Part shown: positions 6,679 to 7,558 of the stretch, in pieces | How the letters are laid out: each line of letters begins with the position of its first letter | How positions within the stretch are numbered: position 1 is the first letter of the stretch | From: Candidatus Falkowbacteria bacterium HGW-Falkowbacteria-2 | GTDB lineage: Bacteria > Patescibacteriota > Patescibacteriia > Patescibacteriales > UBA12465 | DNA length: 7,558 bases | Reading direction: 5' to 3' | Assembly (NCBI GenBank): GCA_002841655.1 | Contig: PHAH01000037.1 | Location: forward strand, 1-7,558 | Program-made: the position numbers and the translations under genes | The notes under the pieces: generated by a model | The model's database searches: none | What the model was told of the DNA's origin: nothing | The model's input: only the letters and a program-made list of their open reading frames with translations

Positions 6679-7147
6679 AATGAAGATGACGGTCAAGGAA
6701 AAAAGATCTCTCGACTGGCATTCTCTTTCTCAGAGTCAAAAAGATGATGAGATTATGAATACTGCGTTTGCGGATTATGGTTTGTATGTTGGCATTCAAT
6801 GTAAACCCTGGGTCCAAAGAGTGGTAAACACAGCCACAAGTGGGCACGTTACCGTGCCGCTTACTCAGTCAAATCAGTATCAATGGTATGACGATCAGAG
6901 TGGGCATATTGTTGGCAGAAGTACTCTTATCGAGAATGTCCAAAGGGCCGACATTATCCAAATGTATTTATACATTAACGGCGGCTGGACTCCTCATACT
7001 GCAATCGTAGTCTACAAAGATTCATCAGGTATGATGTGGATAGATAGTAATTGGGTTGCAACCAATACCGTGGGCACCCATTACGTCACTTATTCGCAGT
7101 TCTATTCATGGGCGAGTAACAGGTATACGGTATACCATGTTCAATAA
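6605..7147 (+). CDS. Lipoprotein with CHAP/NlpC-P60-like cysteine hydrolase domain
   Basis: 180 residues. The N-terminus MKAKIVLFCTIFFAMLSC is a lipoprotein signal peptide with the acceptor Cys18, followed by QKEE. Residues 50-180 form a compact domain: GIQCKPWVQRVV (63-74) with candidate nucleophile Cys66 at a helix start, ADIIQM (115-120), TPHTAIVV (129-136) with His131, and WIDSNW (145-150) with Asp147/Asn149, then VGTHYVTYSQFYSW (156-169) and YTVYHV. This Cys-His-Asn/Asp order and spacing is that of CHAP and related NlpC/P60-fold amidases or endopeptidases, which cut peptidoglycan or amide bonds; the substrate here is inferred, not shown. The ATG is preceded by an A-rich stretch without SD and an in-frame stop at 6581-6583, so the start is fixed. 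That start context and the CQKEE mature end resemble Bacteroidota, hinting at transfer. It is expressed from the promoter at 6479 and followed by a hairpin. Alternative: a non-hydrolytic papain-fold protein. Confidence 0.72.
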   Translation: MKAKIVLFCTIFFAMLSCQKEESAEMKMTVKEKRSLDWHSLSQSQKDDEIMNTAFADYGLYVGIQCKPWVQRVVNTATSGHVTVPLTQSNQYQWYDDQSGHIVGRSTLIENVQRADIIQMYLYINGGWTPHTAIVVYKDSSGMMWIDSNWVATNTVGTHYVTYSQFYSWASNRYTVYHVQ

Positions 7148-7156
7148 ATAGAACAC

Positions 7157-7187
7157 TATCAGAGACGGCTTCTTGTCGCCTCTGATA
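7157..7187 (+). terminator. Hairpin after the lipoprotein gene, probable terminator with weak T-tract
   Basis: TATCAGAG (7157-7164) pairs with CTCTGATA (7180-7187). Inside, after one A/C mismatch, CGGC (7166-7169) pairs with GTCG (7175-7178) using one G-U, closing a TTCTT loop. It starts 10 nt after the lipoprotein stop. The bases that follow, ACCTTTAAC, are not a proper T-run, so intrinsic termination may be weak; mRNA 3'-end protection is the alternative role. The near symmetry would allow function on either strand. Confidence 0.55.
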
Positions 7188-7213
7188 CCTTTAACAAATT
7201 ATGTGAAATATTT

Positions 7214-7558
7214 ATGAATTATTTTTTAAAAAAGTATAAGTTTTATTGGCTGATTATTTTGTTAATCTTAGTTATTGCGGGCGGATACTATTTCTTAAGC
7301 AGAAGTGAGAGTAAACAATTATTACAGAACGTAAAACCTTTAATCTCAACCCAAGATTGGGTCTACCATAAATTTCAAGGAGAGAATCACAACATTTCTG
7401 TTGCCGCCCCCTCTGATTGGAGTGTTAGCTTAAACAGTGAAACAAAAAACTTGGAAGAGGAGGGCGTCTTTCTTTGGCTTAGACCCTCCGAGTTTAATGA
7501 ATATTATGCGCCAATAAGTATTAATCTTCAATTGACTGATGATTCTATCCTCGACACT
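7214..7558 (+). CDS. Membrane-anchored protein of unknown function, 3' end outside window
   Basis: A frame opens at ATG 7214 and stays open for 115 codons to the window edge, so only the N-terminal part is seen. It has a short lysine-rich start (MNYFLKKYKFY), one hydrophobic segment (about 11-28, WLIILLILVIAGGYYFL) and then a polar, presumably extracellular region. Residues about 60-104 (HNISVAAPSDWSV ... ISINLQL) resemble the 'yPsdW' beta-sheet start of Mog1/PsbP/DUF1795-like domains, which often occur in anchored envelope proteins; this is a weak fold-level guess. There is no strong SD, only GAAATA before the start. It follows the hairpin at 7157 by 26 bp, and no separate promoter is obvious, so it may be read through from the lipoprotein unit. 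I do not assign a function. Confidence 0.7.
   Translation, partial: MNYFLKKYKFYWLIILLILVIAGGYYFLSRSESKQLLQNVKPLISTQDWVYHKFQGENHNISVAAPSDWSVSLNSETKNLEEEGVFLWLRPSEFNEYYAPISINLQLTDDSILDT

Overview
The window reads as a chromosomal piece of a small-genome bacterium, most likely from the Candidate Phyla Radiation (Patescibacteria, perhaps Parcubacteria-like). This is inferred from the protein style (short QueA and RuvB, an M16B-type peptidase, a UvrD motor fused to an Fe-S nuclease, a SanA/YdcF protein with a single N-terminal anchor), from the tight same-strand packing, and from A/T-rich start regions with few Shine-Dalgarno (SD) sites. TGA is used as the ruvB stop and no in-frame TGA occurs in the genes, so the genetic code is standard (11), not the UGA=Gly code of Absconditabacteria/Gracilibacteria. 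No rRNA marker is present, so the lineage is a judgement, not a measurement.

Positions 1-6460 hold five genes on the + strand with gaps of 4-13 bp, probably one operon: the C-terminal part of an M16 zinc peptidase (its N-terminal half lies outside the window), a 979-residue UvrD/PcrA-like helicase fused to a PD-(D/E)XK Fe-S nuclease, a SanA/YdcF (DUF218) envelope protein, ruvB and queA. Two of them serve DNA repair and recombination (helicase-nuclease, RuvB branch-migration motor). queA makes the epoxyqueuosine precursor in tRNA; ruvB-queA adjacency is common across bacteria.

Positions 6461-7558 look different. A very good sigma70-type promoter (TTGACC, 17 bp, TATTCT with an extended -10 TG) is followed by a 5' leader with a 7-bp inverted repeat that places a near-perfect SD (AAGGAGGTG) in its loop. 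That SD points at a 41-codon ORF, not at the main gene. The main gene, in another frame with no SD of its own, encodes a 180-residue lipoprotein with a CHAP/NlpC-P60-like cysteine hydrolase domain. Its start region and the Cys-Gln-Lys-Glu-Glu mature N-terminus look like Bacteroidota, suggesting transfer. A strong hairpin without a good T-tract follows, then a membrane-anchored protein that runs off the window end.

The best candidates for something new are the lipoprotein hydrolase with its odd leader and, less so, the helicase-nuclease fusion. I see no CRISPR array, insertion sequence, tRNA or rRNA. I do not see convincing evidence for a new multi-gene system.
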